NCBI RefSeq assembly: GCF_932276165.1
Contig: NC_064004.1
Location: 754,001-818,000, forward strand
Length of the DNA: 64,000 nucleotides
Direction: 5' to 3'
DNA from: Plutella xylostella
Taxonomy: Eukaryota > Arthropoda > Insecta > Lepidoptera > Plutellidae
The notes beneath the pieces are model-generated. The model worked only from the letters and a program-made list of their open reading frames with translations. It made no database searches and was not told where the DNA came from. Numbering within the stretch: position 1 is the first letter of the stretch; each line of letters starts with the position of its first letter. This document shows positions 1 through 11,763 of the stretch, piece by piece. The position numbers and the translations under genes were made by a program.

Positions 1-860
1 ACCAGTATGGAAAGCTGCTATGTGATCCTTCAAAGGTTGTGAATTCATAAACCTTTGGTCACAAAAAGAACAAGCGAACTTGGTAGTGTGCGCGATGATG
101 AAATGTTTCCTATAGCGACTTCGATCCGGGAATGTCTCGGGACAAGAAGAACATTTAATAACATTCATGGTTTCACGATGCTGCTCTGCTATGTGTTTAG
201 CTTTCCCCACCATACCAGGGAACCTTTCATTGCAAACGTTGCATTTGTATCTCCAGCACATTTTCGACTCCATGCGGTGTTTCGCAAGATCTTGGTTGGT
301 TTTGAATTCAATTCTGCATTTAGTACATTGTATAAGCTTTGCATGTATTAGTAGAATGTGTCTATCAAGATCTCGTTTACTGCTATAAGACTTTCCACAT
401 TCAGAGCAAATATCACTGCGATAATGCGTCGCCGTGTGCCGACTAAGAACCCTGAGGGATAGACAATTTTCTTGACACTCAGCACAGGTCCATCCGTTTG
501 TTCCAAATTTAAACACTAGAAGCCCCAGATTATCACCAACAATTTTAACATTATGTTCTTCTCTAAGATGGACAGCAATTTTCTTGATGTCATCGAAGTC
601 TTTTTTGCATACTCTACAAGCCAATTCACTACAGTCAACTTTGGGAGAGAGATCCGTTCCCTTCACATGGCTTAAGGATCTTACTACGTTGAATTTTTTA
701 TGCTCAGTTTTCATGTGCTGTCGATACTCGGCGGGGTCTTCAAATTGTTGGCCACAGAAAACGCACTTCATCTCATGGACCGGAAGTCTAAAGGGATAGG
801 CTGTAGCATATTTCACTATCGCAATAGCGTTCTCTCTCGCGATGTTGATTTGCTCGTCTT
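1..860 (-). CDS. Terminal exon T17 (group A), zinc fingers 1-8, cut by window edge
   Basis: The acceptor is tttttctag at 861-864 and the exon starts AA|GAC. The frame is open from 860 to base 1. It encodes the pre-finger motif NAIAIVKYATAYPF, then finger 1 (C-x2-C ... HMKTEH) and onwards to finger 8 (CSFC ... HIAAFH). It stops in the linker HTG at the window edge, so fingers 9-10 and the stop should lie to the left. Finger 5 ends in Cys (C2HC type), as in its paralogues. Closest relative by eye is T16, the next exon in the array. With the E4 final G the first codon is GAA (Glu). Confidence 0.88.
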
Positions 861-1322
861 CTAGAAAAAAGAAACAAAAAGACTGTCACACACAACTCCA
901 TTCGGACAACTTTATGCGCGATTAGCTTATTTGTAGTTTAGTAGAAAAAAAAAGTTAATTAACTCAGACCTTGACACTTTTACCAAACCTATTCTGAAAA
1001 GCAGCTGCTCCATACTCAAGTTCAACTACTGAAGGTAAATGAATGGATCAGCTGTTTATTTAAACAAATATTTCCTCTTTAAAATGTAATTGCAGAGTAG
1101 ATACAAATAGGTATACCAAACTTTCAAACTAATAAGATAGTTTTTTTTTGTTAATAACTTTTTTATCTTACTGTTACATGGATATACTACGTATATTCTA
1201 CATACGTTCAAGTTTGGGGTGTAGCGACCTCATATGACTTATCAGACACTTTTTGGTTGAATTTTAAATACATTTTAGTAACATAGATAAGTTTAGAAAC
1301 CGATAGTTTACATTTATAAAAC

Positions 1323-2368
1323 TTAAAAGTCTATAATTTCAGGGTGTCGCGATCGCATATGACCTTTCCAAGTGACCTTTTGGTTAAATTGTAGGGAACA
1401 CATGTGGCATTTAAATCGTTTATCCTCTTTGTGTTGCCAATAATGTTGTACGAGGCCTCTCTTTCTAGCAAAAGACTTGTCACAAACATCACACACAAAA
1501 TCTTTTGCACCAGTATGAATAGCTGCTATGTGATCTTTCAAATATTGTTTGTTTTTAAACCTTTGTTCACAAAAAGAACAAGCAAACTTGGTAGTATGTG
1601 CGACGACAAAATGTTCCCTAAACCGAATGCGATCCACAAACGTCTCTGAACAAGAGGAGCATTTAAAAACGTTCAACGTTTCAGGGTGTTGCTCTACTGT
1701 ATGTCTGGTTTTCCTCAAGAAATTTGCGAATCTTTCATTGCAAACGTGGCATCTGTATTTCCAGCATTTTTTCGTTTGCATGCAATGTTTTGTACGATCT
1801 TGGATGGTTTCGAATTTAGTTTTGCATTTACTACACTGTATCAGCTTTGTATGCCTTTTTAGATTATGTGTAAAAAGGTCTCTTTTAGTACAGTAAGAGT
1901 TGCCGCATTTCGCGCACACCACATTACGATAATGGGACGCAGTGTGCCGACTGAGGACCCTGAGAGATGGACAGTTCTTCTGACATTCAGCACAGGACCA
2001 GCCGCTTGAACTGAATTTGAATACTTGAAGCCCCGGATCATCGGATATAATTGCAACGCTGTGTTCTTTTCTTAGATGAGCAGCAATATTCTTGATGTCA
2101 TCAAAATCTTTTTTGCATACTCTACAAGTCAAGTCACTAATATCTACTTTTGGATATATTTCGAGACCCCTTATGTGGTTTAAGGATTCTTTCACGTTGA
2201 ATTTCCTATGCTCACATTTCATATGCTTTCGGAATTCAGCGGGATCTTCAAATTTGTGATGACAGAAAACGCACATCATCTCATGGGCTGGAAGTCTAAA
2301 GGGATAGGCAGTAGTGTATTTCACTATCGCAATAGCGTTGCTTCTCGCCAAGCGGAGTGGCTCCTCGT
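1323..2368 (-). CDS. Terminal exon T16 (group A), 10 zinc fingers
   Basis: The acceptor is a long T tract ending ctag at 2369-2372; the exon starts AC|GAG and ends with TAA at 1323-1325. After the motif NAIAIVKYTTAYPF come ten fingers: CVFC, CRVC, CAEC, CAKC, CSKC (C2HC, ends KKC), CHVC, CSSC, CSFC, CDVC and CHMC. Finger 10 is followed by only PEIIDF. A minus-strand reading that starts at an ATG in the intron (2408) is an artefact: it runs through the polypyrimidine tract and acceptor. Length is 1046 nt (2 modulo 3). This is a full-length reference exon for group A. Confidence 0.9.
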
Positions 2369-2744
2369 CTAGAAAAAAAAAGAAACGAAACAAACCGTCA
2401 CAACTCACGCTATTATTATTATTATTTTTCGGTAATGGGTGTAAAATGCTTGATATTTTCTTAATATTTCACAAAAATCGCGAGTAAATATATTCGATTA
2501 GGGTTCAAGTACTTAGCTAAACTTTAATTTGACTGATTTAACTTTGAGCAAGTACGGTTTGAGCGCTGTCAAAGGCGTTCTGAAACACATTTTTGTCACC
2601 AACCATGAAGTTAAGTTTGAAAACTGTCAAATTTGAGATTTCTTAAGCTCTGTTGCTCAAACCAAAGGATGTACTTAAGTAGGCTTTGAGATCGACTCTA
2701 CAATAGACTAGAATAACAGATGGAGGAGGAAAAAAAATAAACGG

Positions 2745-2750
2745 TTTATT
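2745..2750 (-). terminator. Poly(A) signal of T15
   Basis: AATAAA on the minus strand shares bases with the TAA stop of T15 (2749-2751). This supports use of T15 as a 3'-terminal exon even though it is truncated. Confidence 0.5.
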
Positions 2751-3326
2751 AGGAGCCCTGTGTCTCAGGTAAGGGTTTACGAGGTTTCATCATCATCATA
2801 AGATTAGTATGGCTTTTTATACTATGTTTTTCGAGGTCAGTTCTTGTACTATAAGATTTTCCGCATTTAAAACAGACAACACTTCTATAATGCGACACAG
2901 TATGCCGACTTAGAACCCTGAGAGATGGAAACGTCTGTAAACATTCAGCACAAGTCCAGCCGTTCGATGTGAACTTGAACACTTGGAGACCTAGATTGTC
3001 TCCTTTAATTTTCACGCCATGTTCCTCTCTCAAATGAACAGCCACATTTTTTAAATCATCGAACGAATTTTCACAAATTCTACAATGCAAGTCACTGCAA
3101 TCAACTTTTGGGTACACTTCGTTACCCTTGATATGACATAACGACGCTTTTACGTCGAAGTTTTTGTGTTCACTTTGCACGTGCCCTCGGAATTCGGCAG
3201 GATCTTTATATTTTTGGTGACAGATAACACACATCATATCCTGGTCTGGAAGCCTGAAAGGATAGGCTGTAGCGTGTCTCACTATCGCTATTGCGTTCAT
3301 TCTCGTGATGTTCAGATGTTCCTCTT
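2749..3326 (-). CDS. Terminal exon T15 (group A), truncated to 4 zinc fingers
   Basis: The acceptor ctttttttctag lies at 3327-3338 and the exon starts AA|GAG. Motif NAIAIVRHATAYPF is followed by fingers CVIC, CRIC, CAEC and CFKC ... HSIKSH. The homology then stops abruptly: a run of four ATG codons and a short unrelated tail (KPRKPLPETQGS) lead to TAA at 2749. About 470 nt (fingers 5-10) of its paralogues are missing and not found downstream. The ORF is otherwise intact, so it may make a short 4-finger isoform, or be a dying exon. The junction at the ATG repeat suggests a deletion or insertion. Confidence 0.8.
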
Positions 3327-3656
3327 CTAGAAAAAAAGAAAAGAAAAACTAGATATGTACGTCATACAGGCGATCAATTCGTTATAAAATGATCACTAAG
3401 CAGATATACTGACATATTAAAATATTTAAGTAGCAAATTGTAATTCAAAGGAATAACAAACACTCACCCTGTAATTCAAAAGAATTATACAGTACTTATA
3501 TGAAAATAAAATCAAGTGTAAATAACCTTTCAAGGAGGAGGTTCTTAATTCGTGTGTATGTTTTTTTTTATGTATGTTCACCGATTACTCCGCCATTTAT
3601 GGACCGATTTTGAAAATTCTTTTTTTGTTGCATTGGGTTGAGCTCAGGGTTGGTCC

Positions 3657-4783
3657 TAGGGCGTGCAAAACCGGTTAACCGGTTTTTCCGAAAACCGGTT
3701 AACCGGACAATATTTCACGGTTTTTCATAACCGGTTATGAGAGTTCAAAACCGGAAACTGAAAACCGGGTTTTCACCGGTTTTGATCGTATTTTTATATA
3801 CTTTTTTACATACATTAGAAGTTGAACCCATAAACTCTAAAAATAAAAGAATTTGTATATCGGTTGGCACACTGATGGACACTAGATTAATGGTGAAACT
3901 CATAAAAAAGCACTAAAATATTGTATGGAAATTGAGTGACGATTTTCTGGTGCACATGCCGGCACTCTGCCTAGGCGCAGTAAAGCAAACACGACGTCAG
4001 TGACCGATGTGTGCGTGTGAGTTCACACTTTTTGCTGTATGAAAACTTATTGCTGTGTGAAAAAAAGGTACTCTGGGTGCACATAATTATAACGTTGAAA
4101 TCTTGCCCAATAAAGCACAACAAGGTGGTCTTCATACAAACTCTAGGTAAAACAGGACTGCACTGACCGTTTTTGAAAATATAATTAGGCCAAGTGCGAG
4201 GACTGCATTCGACGTTATGAACTTTTTTCATGAAGTGTTGAGGACGTCAAATCAAATGCAGTCGTGTCCATCAATGAGTTAGGCTTTCTTTCGTTGCGTT
4301 GATATAAATAAATCTGTAATACATCAAAAAAACATTCATCATCTTACTGCTACTATAGAGTGGTCGTAAGAATCAGACGATAAATGTTTTTTTTTTTCAA
4401 AATCTGCCTTTATGTTTAAAATATACAATTATTGATGATAACAGAACGATATAAAAACACCATTAAGGTGCCACACACTTTTTGTAGATGTGATAACAGT
4501 AAGTACTATGATAATTCTTATTTAACTTTTTTTCCTGTTCACTAAATTATTAATTTGTCATATGGTTGATTAAAAACAGGTAAGTATATCATAAAAAATG
4601 TTTTATTCGTATGTTTTGTGGATATCTCTATCTAAGAATATGGGTTTCTTGTTTAATTAGTACTGTATGACAAAAAATATATAAGTAATATCAAAACCGG
4701 TGAAAAACCGGTTAACCGGTTTTGAGGCTGAAAACCGAAAATTCAAAACCGGTTTTGAAAACCTTCCGGTTTTGCACGCCCTA
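3657..4783. mobile_element. hAT-type non-autonomous element (MITE), 1127 bp
   Basis: Terminal inverted repeats are TAGGGCGTGCAAAACCGG at 3657 and its reverse complement ending at 4783. It is flanked by a perfect 8-bp duplication GTTGGTCC (3649-3656 and 4784-4791), the hallmark of hAT insertion. The ends are packed with AACCGGTT palindromes. No transposase ORF is present. It interrupts an older dispersed repeat whose halves lie at about 3575-3648 and 4792-4890. Confidence 0.9.
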
Positions 4784-5108
4784 GTTGGTCCCATTTTTTT
4801 TTCAGAATTTTATTCCACCCCCAAGGGTATGAATTTCCATTTTCGGCAACTATTAACCGATTCTAATGAAATTTAGAACATAAATATACTTCTTATAAGA
4901 AAAAAATATGATGGTGACCTTGAGCTGATCTGATGATGGAAACGGAAGGCAGTCAAGGGAACTCCTCAACGGTATATAGCAACTACCTCGTGTTTAGGCT
5001 TAAATGATTCGTATTGACTAGTAGGACTTATTGGTATCATTTGCATCATACTGATGATTGAAAATAAACTAAAAAGAATAAAATTAAATAATAATTTAAA
5101 AAAAAATT

Positions 5109-5362
5109 AAAAACCGACTAAAAAAAAACCACTAAAAAGTAAGAAATAATTTAAGGTTCACCAATTCTATGTGGCAGTACAAATATACCTAAGCAGGAAC
5201 TGTTCTTTTTTGAAGTTGGTGCCATATTTCTTCAGATTACTTTGTCACTGCACCAAAATCAAAAAAGCACAGTTCCTGCTTAGGTTTATTTGTACTGTCA
5301 CATAGAATTGGTGAACCTTAAATTATTTTTACTTTTTAGTGGTTTTTTTTAAGTCGTTTTTT
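5109..5362. repeat. Foldback MITE with arms near 100 bp
   Basis: A left arm beginning with the AAAAACCGACT region (near 5109) and containing GGTTCACCAATTCTATGTGG (5155-5174) is repeated in inverse order ending near 5362, around a short centre (about 5215-5270). It lies in the intron between T14 and T15. It has no coding capacity. Confidence 0.7.
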
Positions 5363-5734
5363 TTTTATTAATGTTAAATAATAACGAAGCATGCAGGCTG
5401 ATCCATTTAGTATTTTAAGGGACAATACAACTGTTTGATTTATTGCTATATAAATTGAAGAAAAAGTGCTTCGGCAAAGTTTAAAATTTTAATGCTTGTT
5501 CTGGAATTTTTACTACGAAACAATCCTCGAAAGAAATCGTCATTTTCGAAAAATGTGCGTAAGACTCAAAGTGAATTAAGAACTTATATTTTGTATAATA
5601 ATAATAATAACAACAGTGTATGTTTTGTATAATAATAATAATAACAAAAGTGTATGTATACTTATGCAGCTGACTGTACTTGTAGTCATAATAAAAAAAA
5701 ATAGTAAGGTTGTTATGGTGTTGCACAGGATCGA

Positions 5735-5795
5735 AAGGTGTGGAAGATAAAAGGGGAGGCCTTTGCTCAGCAGCGGGAAAACAAGTGGGCTATAA
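5735..5795 (+). mobile_element. LINE 3'-end scrap
   Basis: A short stretch reads VAQDRKVWK..GEAFAQQ, resembling the C-terminal tail common to lepidopteran RTE-like LINEs. It is only about 60 bp long. Confidence 0.4.
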
Positions 5796-5939
5796 AAAAA
5801 AGGTTGTTATTATAAAAATGTATTCCTATAATATAATGCATAAACTCTTAATAACACTTTAATTATAAATTTACCGTGTAAATGGCGTAGTATAAATGAG
5901 ACTTCAGTAAAGTACTACAATATGCTATCTTGCTTATTT

Positions 5940-6862
5940 CTAGCCTAATATTGGGACATGCCACTCGTCTGTGGGCAAGGTCGCCCCATCCTTATTTTCT
6001 TCTCCTTCTTCGTGTTGCGCTATGTGCAGTCTCAACTTGGACGCCTCAGCGAAGCTCCGGTTGCAAAACGAGCAAATATATTTGCCGGAATGCTTTAACG
6101 CAAAATGAAGTCTATGACTTTTTGTACTTTTGAACGTTTTCGGGCATTCAGTGCACTTTATACTCATAACTGTTCCATGCTTCTCCCTCATGTGTCTCAA
6201 TTTCGTCTTATAATCAAAGAATCGTTCCACGCACACAGTACATTTGTACTTCCAGCATTCCATTGATATTCGGCGATGTTCACTTAAATCTTCTCTGCTG
6301 AGAAATTCATTCTTACACTTATCGCAACATATAACATTGCTGTGACTCTTTTGAGTGTGTTTTTCCAAATCAGACTTTGTAGAGAAAGACTTGCAGCACT
6401 TGTAACAAACCACATTGCGGTAGTGCGATGCCGTGTGGCGACTAAGTGCCCTTATAGACGGGAACTTTAGCCTGCAAACCGCACACGACCAGCTCTCTGA
6501 CCTGAATTGAAACTCTTGCAGTCCTAAATCGTCCGTTATCACTTTCATATCATGAGCTTCGTTCAGATGAGCAGCCACGCTCGGTAATCTAGCGAACGCC
6601 TCGCCGCATATTCTACAATGTAATTCTGTGCAGTCAACTTTTTGATACATTTCATTGTTTCTAATGTGTCTCAGTGCAACTTTGTCGTCAAATGTTTCGT
6701 GTTCGTTCCTCATATGGTCCCGGAACTCCGCACAGTCTTCGAACTTGTGCGGACAGAAAAGGCACAACATATTGGTGTCGGGAAGTCTGAAAGGGTAGGC
6801 GGTCGTGTATTTCACTATTGTCATAGCGTTCTTTCTCGGGATGTTGAGATGATCCACCGCTT
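5940..6862 (-). CDS. Terminal exon T14 (group A), 8 zinc fingers, lacks the last two
   Basis: The acceptor ctttctgtttag lies at 6863-6874; the exon starts AA|GCG and has stop TAG at 5940-5942. Motif NAMTIVKYTTAYPF is followed by fingers CLFC, CRIC, CAVC, CYKC, CDKC (C2HC), CTVC, CTEC and CSFC ... HIAQH. The last is finger 8 of the full exons; the chain then leaves homology in an acidic tail (EEGEENKDG) and ends GATLPTDEWHVPILG. Fingers 9 and 10 are absent, so DNA recognition probably differs from T13 and T16. The tail may come from a repeat that replaced the original end. Length is 923 nt (2 modulo 3). Confidence 0.85.
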
Positions 6863-7269
6863 CTAAACAGAAAGAAAACGTTTGGTCATCATCTTCTGTT
6901 TCAAGTTTTAGCTGCAATTGTGCGTCGGGTAGGCTGTTTAAAGCATTAGTTTTAATGTATTAAGTATATATTTATATTAATAACACCTCTTCTTTGGTAT
7001 ATATTATTATTTTTCTTTATAAGTACGTATCTTTAAATATAATTTTCCTAAAGAAAAAAACATTAAGAGATGATCGGTTAATAAACTGCAGGCATATATT
7101 TATAAATTTTAATACAGTTGTAGTATTTGTTTTGCCATATCTCCCACTGCTCCGCCCTCCAAGCGTGAAGATTATGACAAATCCTTTTATTTTTGGAGGA
7201 CGTACCTAATGACCTACAGTTTGTTAACGGGCTGTGTATTGTTTAAACGACTAATAAGAATCAATATTA

Positions 7270-7375
7270 TATCTAACTCATAAGTTCTTCTTCTTCTTCC
7301 TAGCCTTGTCCTTACTTAGGGTCGGTTTTGTGCGTCATGTCACGCCATTTTACCCTATCCTCGTTAGCTAACTCG
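7270..7375 (-). mobile_element. LINE 3'-region fragment
   Basis: A TTCTTCTTCTTC tract precedes a segment (CCTTGTCCTTACTTAGGGTC) that resembles the 3' part of dispersed lepidopteran LINEs. Identification is from memory of the family and no ORF remains. Confidence 0.35.
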
Positions 7376-8935
7376 TATTATAGTTAATTAATGAGCTGAA
7401 TAGAATAGAAACACTCGTTTACCATATTTAAATATATTTAATTAAGTACCTTTTTATAAACAAATATTAACTCGTATAATAAGGAATGTATACTTCAACA
7501 TAAAATATATAACATATCTTCATGTCCTGACTTTACATCATCTTTACTTAAATTTTTATAGTTTTCTATTCATTTTAAACTACCAATCAAACTTAAATGT
7601 AAACTAATAGTATCAAGAATGCTATACATAATAGCTTAAAAGGACACAAGGGGTTTCGTACTTAATAAATATTATAATCATCAATAGGGAATATGCGTAA
7701 TTTTTTTTTATACTTTTATTGGATAGTTTACATCACTTTATTATAGTTAAAAAAAAATTCAACGCCAAAATAAGTAATTTAAGGTATTTTAAAGAAAGTT
7801 AAAAAATTACAACCATCACGACCACTTTGAAATTCCCGTCAGGATGGCGGGCTGTCGTGACGTCATAATCGTTTAATTTCACGGCTCAGAATAATGAGTC
7901 CCGTCAGTCGGCATAGATTTTTTACCTAATCAAGTAATCACAGAGTACTTTTGTATTTTCAAATTTTCAACAAACCAATGTTGTCATGGTAACAAACGAA
8001 AAAGGAAGTGTATAAAGTGTGATCAGTGGCTGTTTTGTAATGGTAATAAAGTGTGACCAGTGGCTGTTTTGTAATGGGGGCTCGTAAATAGCTGCTAGTA
8101 GCTCTTTTGAAATGGGAGCGCGCAAAGCAGAGGACCTTTGTACACAATATTACGCTATTATGGCAATATGAATATAAAGTAATATTTGTATTGTATGTAA
8201 GTACTTACTGTAACTTTGGTTCTCAGTAAGAGAGACTAGGGTTAGTAAGTCATTCTATTCTATTATCTGTGGGTGTGGGTGTAAGAACCTGCACCTGGTT
8301 CTCTTGAATGGAACCATTGTGCATATCTCAAAGGTCTAAACCCCCTTATCTAAACTATCGAATAAGAGTATAAAAATATATGCATATTCCCTAATATTTG
8401 GGCACACGGCTCTCGACTTTTCAATAGTCTTTGCTGTCCTTTTCCGCAGCTGGCCACAGTTTACTCGTTCATACTGCGTAATAAATTTAATGTGTCCAGT
8501 TCTTCTGATTACGAGAATTCTTCCATAACTTAATTTAGAAAAAAATAACAACTTTTGAAATATACTAACGACTGCCATTATAACCTAAAAGTAGGAAGAG
8601 CAACTTGTATCATGTTCATGTCATAATACTTACAATACAAATTTAATTTTATTGTGTTGCAATATGGAGCATATTTGAGTGGCTCGTTGACTAGCGAATG
8701 GCTGTTTACGCCTCAAAAGAACAACTAGTGGCAGCCCATACACTACCAACAAAAAATATAAAAAGTCCTAAACTTTGCAAACAAACAAGCATATCAAACA
8801 AGAAGTGGAGAGGTTATAGGAGGCTAGGATCTACTCGTATTGGAAGAATTTTTATGTGATCCATCGTATCTGATCACAACGAGCATCACAAATACTCGGT
8901 GACATTAACATTTCTTTGTTTACACTTGACATTTA
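7376..8935. other. Intron between T13 and T14, no gene recognised
   Basis: AT-rich sequence without a supportable exon. It holds a direct duplication of a unit of about 33 bp (AAAGTGTGA..AGTGGCTGTTTTGTAATGG) at about 8015-8077. The open frames at 7959-8147 and 8336-8578 lack acceptors, homology or domain features and are treated as chance. Confidence 0.5.
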
Positions 8936-8939
8936 TTTA

Positions 8940-9240
8940 ACTATACGCAAACGCAAAGAAGTTATTATTAAATAAATAAATAAATAAATAAATATGTGGG
9001 GACATCTCACACACGGCCATCCGACCCCAAGCTAGGCAGAACCTGTGTTATGGGTGTCGGACAGCTGATATATCTACGCAAATACATAGATAGATAGATA
9101 CTAAATATAAATATCAACACCCAAGACCCAAGTACAAATATCTGTCTTTAAACAAATATCTGCCCCAGCCGGGAATCGAACCCGGGACCTTCGGCATAGC
9201 AGTCAGGGCCACTAACTACTACGCCATTCGGTCGCCCGGT
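8940..9240 (-). mobile_element. tRNA-derived SINE
   Basis: Read on the minus strand, 9236-9165 has a tRNA-like head: an A-box-like GGCGTAGTAGTTAGTGGCC and a B box GGTCCCGGGTTCGATTCCC. A 3' body follows and ends in an (ATAA)n tail near 8970-8993. The same head occurs at 42573 on the plus strand, and the body recurs at 24945-25017. It is not a functional tRNA. Confidence 0.8.
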
Positions 9241-9422
9241 CGGTATTCTGAGATTGATATATAAAGAATTATGACGTCACATCTGCCTTAAGAAAATGGG
9301 TGACGTTTCTCGGAAGTTAGAATTTACCGAAGTTTTTTTGTACTTTTTCAACTTCATTTACTTGCTCAAAAATAAATTATAATCAAAAATAATGATGGAG
9401 TCGTAGTTATGAAACAACAAAG

Positions 9423-9428
9423 TTTATT
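9423..9428 (-). terminator. Poly(A) signal of T13
   Basis: AATAAA on the minus strand lies about 75 bases downstream of the T13 stop, with a second copy at 9446-9451. Confidence 0.5.
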
Positions 9429-9500
9429 ATAAATAATATTTGACCTTTATTTGAACCACTTGCATATTCCCTATTATTGTTGCCACGTCGTCGTTTATGA

Positions 9501-10555
9501 CTAAGCAGAGGACAATGGGTTGTCCTCGCCATTCTGGTGTTTTGTGCTCATGTGACTTCTCCAAGAGACTTTCTGGTTAAACTGTTTATCGCACACATCA
9601 CACTTCCATTTCTTAACTTCTTGATGCTGCATGTAATGCGTCCGCAAAGACCCTTTTCTGCCAAATCTTTTATGACACACATCACATTCGTACACTTTAC
9701 TCCCAGTATGCGTTGCGACGTGTTCTGCAAGCCTGCGCGGATTATCGTACTTTTGCCCACAAACATTGCAAGCGTACCTATCAGTGTGCTCTTTTATAAA
9801 ATGATAGCTGTATCGATTTTGATTTTTAAATTCCATTGAGCATTCGGTGCATGACAACACAGGTTTAACCCGCCCGTGAACCGTTTCCAAGTGTTTTTTT
9901 TTCTCTTTCGAATTCCTGAATCTCTCCGGGCATGAAGGGCAAATATACTTTCGACACCTGATTGAGGCTTGCAGATGTTCAAATCTTTCTTCTTTAGTCT
10001 CAAACTCAGCGTGACATTTATCACACGCTATCACATTAGTGTGGTGCTTCAGTATGTGCCAATCGAGAGTTTTTTCGCTCGAGTACGTTTTCGCGCAAAC
10101 AAAACACATCAAGCGGCGGTAGTGCGTGGCCGTGTGCATGCTCAGCACCCTGAGACAGGTGAACTTCTCACTACAACAGGCACACATCCATTTACCTGGT
10201 TCAAACTTGAACAATTGCAGACCCAAGTCTCCAGGATAGATAAGTTTTTCGTGTGTCTCCTTCAAATGAGTGGCTATGTCGGAGAGTTCGTCAAATGTTT
10301 GTGAGCAAACTCTGCAGCGCAAGTCAGTGCAATCGACTTTGAGGTTAGATTTAAAGCCGTTGTGGCCGAAAGCGACTTCAACGTCGAATGTTTCGTGATC
10401 TTTCTGCATGTGCGCGCGGTGGTCGGCCGGGTCTTGGGCGGTATACGCACAGTATACACACAACATGGCGCCCCCAGACTCTCGAAAGGGGTAAGCTGTC
10501 GTATATTTCATTATTGTCATAGCGTTGTTTTTCATTAAGGCGTGTTGCGGGTCTT
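9501..10555 (-). CDS. Terminal exon T13 (group A), 10 zinc fingers
   Basis: The acceptor ctttctgtttctag lies at 10556-10569; the exon starts AA|GAC and stops with TAG at 9501-9503. Motif NAMTIMKYTTAYPF precedes ten fingers: CVYC, CRVC, CACC, CFVC, CDKC (C2HC, ends IRC), CPSC, CTEC, CNVC, CDVC and CDVC ... HMSTKH. Fingers 8-10 carry TGSK/TG-type linkers. An ATG at 10535 lies inside the exon, but the frame is open to the acceptor. Only 162 bp separate this acceptor from the stop of T12. Plus-strand frames over this exon are shadows. Confidence 0.9.
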
Positions 10556-10713
10556 CTAGAAACAGAAAGAAAAAGTCCGATTACAAACTGAACTTTCTGT
10601 TTTAGTCACTTAATGAAAGGACATATTTTTTATAAATCTTGTATATGAGTTTATCGGAACAATTACAAAAATAACTTGGTAATCAATGGATAAAAATATA
10701 AGTAGTAAATAAT

Positions 10714-10719
10714 TTTATT
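10714..10719 (-). terminator. Poly(A) signal of T12, overlapping its stop codon
   Basis: AATAAA on the minus strand overlaps the TAA stop of T12 (10718-10720). It leaves room for 3' end formation inside the 162-bp gap to T13. Confidence 0.55.
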
Positions 10720-11763
10720 ATGGTGCTATTTCTGGATGATGTCGTTTCAAATGATCCCTAACTTTCCATTTAGCTATAAACAGCCGGCCGCAGACGGGAC
10801 ACGGCAACTTCTTTGTATCATCGTGAACAATCGCATGTTTCGCCAACGCGCGCAAGCTCACGACACCTTTGTCACAGACACTACACTTATAGGGCCTCTC
10901 TCCCGTGTGCGTGAAATAGACATGCTCCTGGAGACTGGATCGAACTTTGAACGTCTTCTCGCAATACTGGCATTTCAAGTCAGTGGTGTGATTGGCCTTG
11001 AAGTGGTAATGAAGGAGCGTTCTGTTGTGGAACTCGCCACCGCAAGACTTGCAGGCGTACATGCGTCGGGGCATCCCGTGAGACTCGACGCGGTGGTGTT
11101 CCAGCGTCTCCTTGCACGTGAACCGTTCGTTGCACTGCCGGCACCGGATCGGCAAGCACTTCTTGCTCGTCGCCATGTGCTCTCGCCGCTTCTCCTTCGA
11201 CTCGAACGTCTGCTTGCAACCCCTGCAATGGAAGTCTACCTTCGTCGTGTGACTACTCCGGACGTGTCCGTCTAGCCCTTTTTGAGTGGCGAAATTTCTC
11301 CCGCAAACGTCGCAAATGTTTCTAGTGGCGTGCAGTATGGAGTGAAGAAAGAGGCCGTAAAACGCCATGAACACCTTTTGGCATACATAACAGAAGAATC
11401 TGTCCTTCTCTAACTTTAGTGCGGCGAGGCCAAGGTCATGTTGGGTGTCTATGTTTATTTGATGTTGAGATACAAGATGCTCCGCGAGAGGCTCAAGGGT
11501 CGGGAATTCCGCTGTACATACATTGCACCGCAGCTCAAAGATATCTACTCTAGTAATAAACTTTTCGTTAACTGTAACTGATCTATCTATTTGGTGTTCT
11601 GAGTCCATGTGTTGTCTAAAAGAATGGGGGTCTTCGAAGGCGGAGGTACAGAAGCAGCAGCCTATACATTTTCGTTCGCTATGAATGAATGGATAGGCGG
11701 TGGAGTGTTTCAATATTAATTTTGCGTTTTCCTTCGGAGCATCCAATGTGACTCTTCGTCTCG
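10718..11763 (-). CDS. Terminal exon T12 (group B), 10 zinc fingers
   Basis: The acceptor tttttttctttttag lies at 11764-11778; the exon starts CG|AGA, giving GCG (Ala) after the E4 G. Motif PKENAKLILKHSTAYPF is followed by ten fingers: CCFC, CNVC, CYVC, CDVC, CRGC (C2HC), CRQC, CKSC, CQYC, CSVC and CPVC ... HLKRHH. Finger 3 carries the group B signature VFMAFYGLFLH. TGERPYKC links fingers 8 and 9. A GC-rich stretch at about 11000-11250 makes long open frames on the opposite strand; these are shadows. Length is 1046 nt. Confidence 0.9.

Noticed and set aside
5560..5660. ATA/TAA trinucleotide runs as a CRISPR-like or satellite array
   Set aside because: Simple microsatellite (AATAAT)n without spacers; nothing else supports a functional array.
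9165..9240. tRNA-like sequence on the minus strand, and another at 42580-42645
   Set aside because: A and B boxes are present, but there is no complete cloverleaf and both are heads of a dispersed SINE with a common body and A-rich tail.
9537..11275. Long plus-strand open frames (9537-9839, 9969-10304, 10736-11275)
   Set aside because: They lie antisense over T13 and T12 and arise from the repeated codon pattern of zinc-finger exons and GC-rich blocks. No domain and no splice context.
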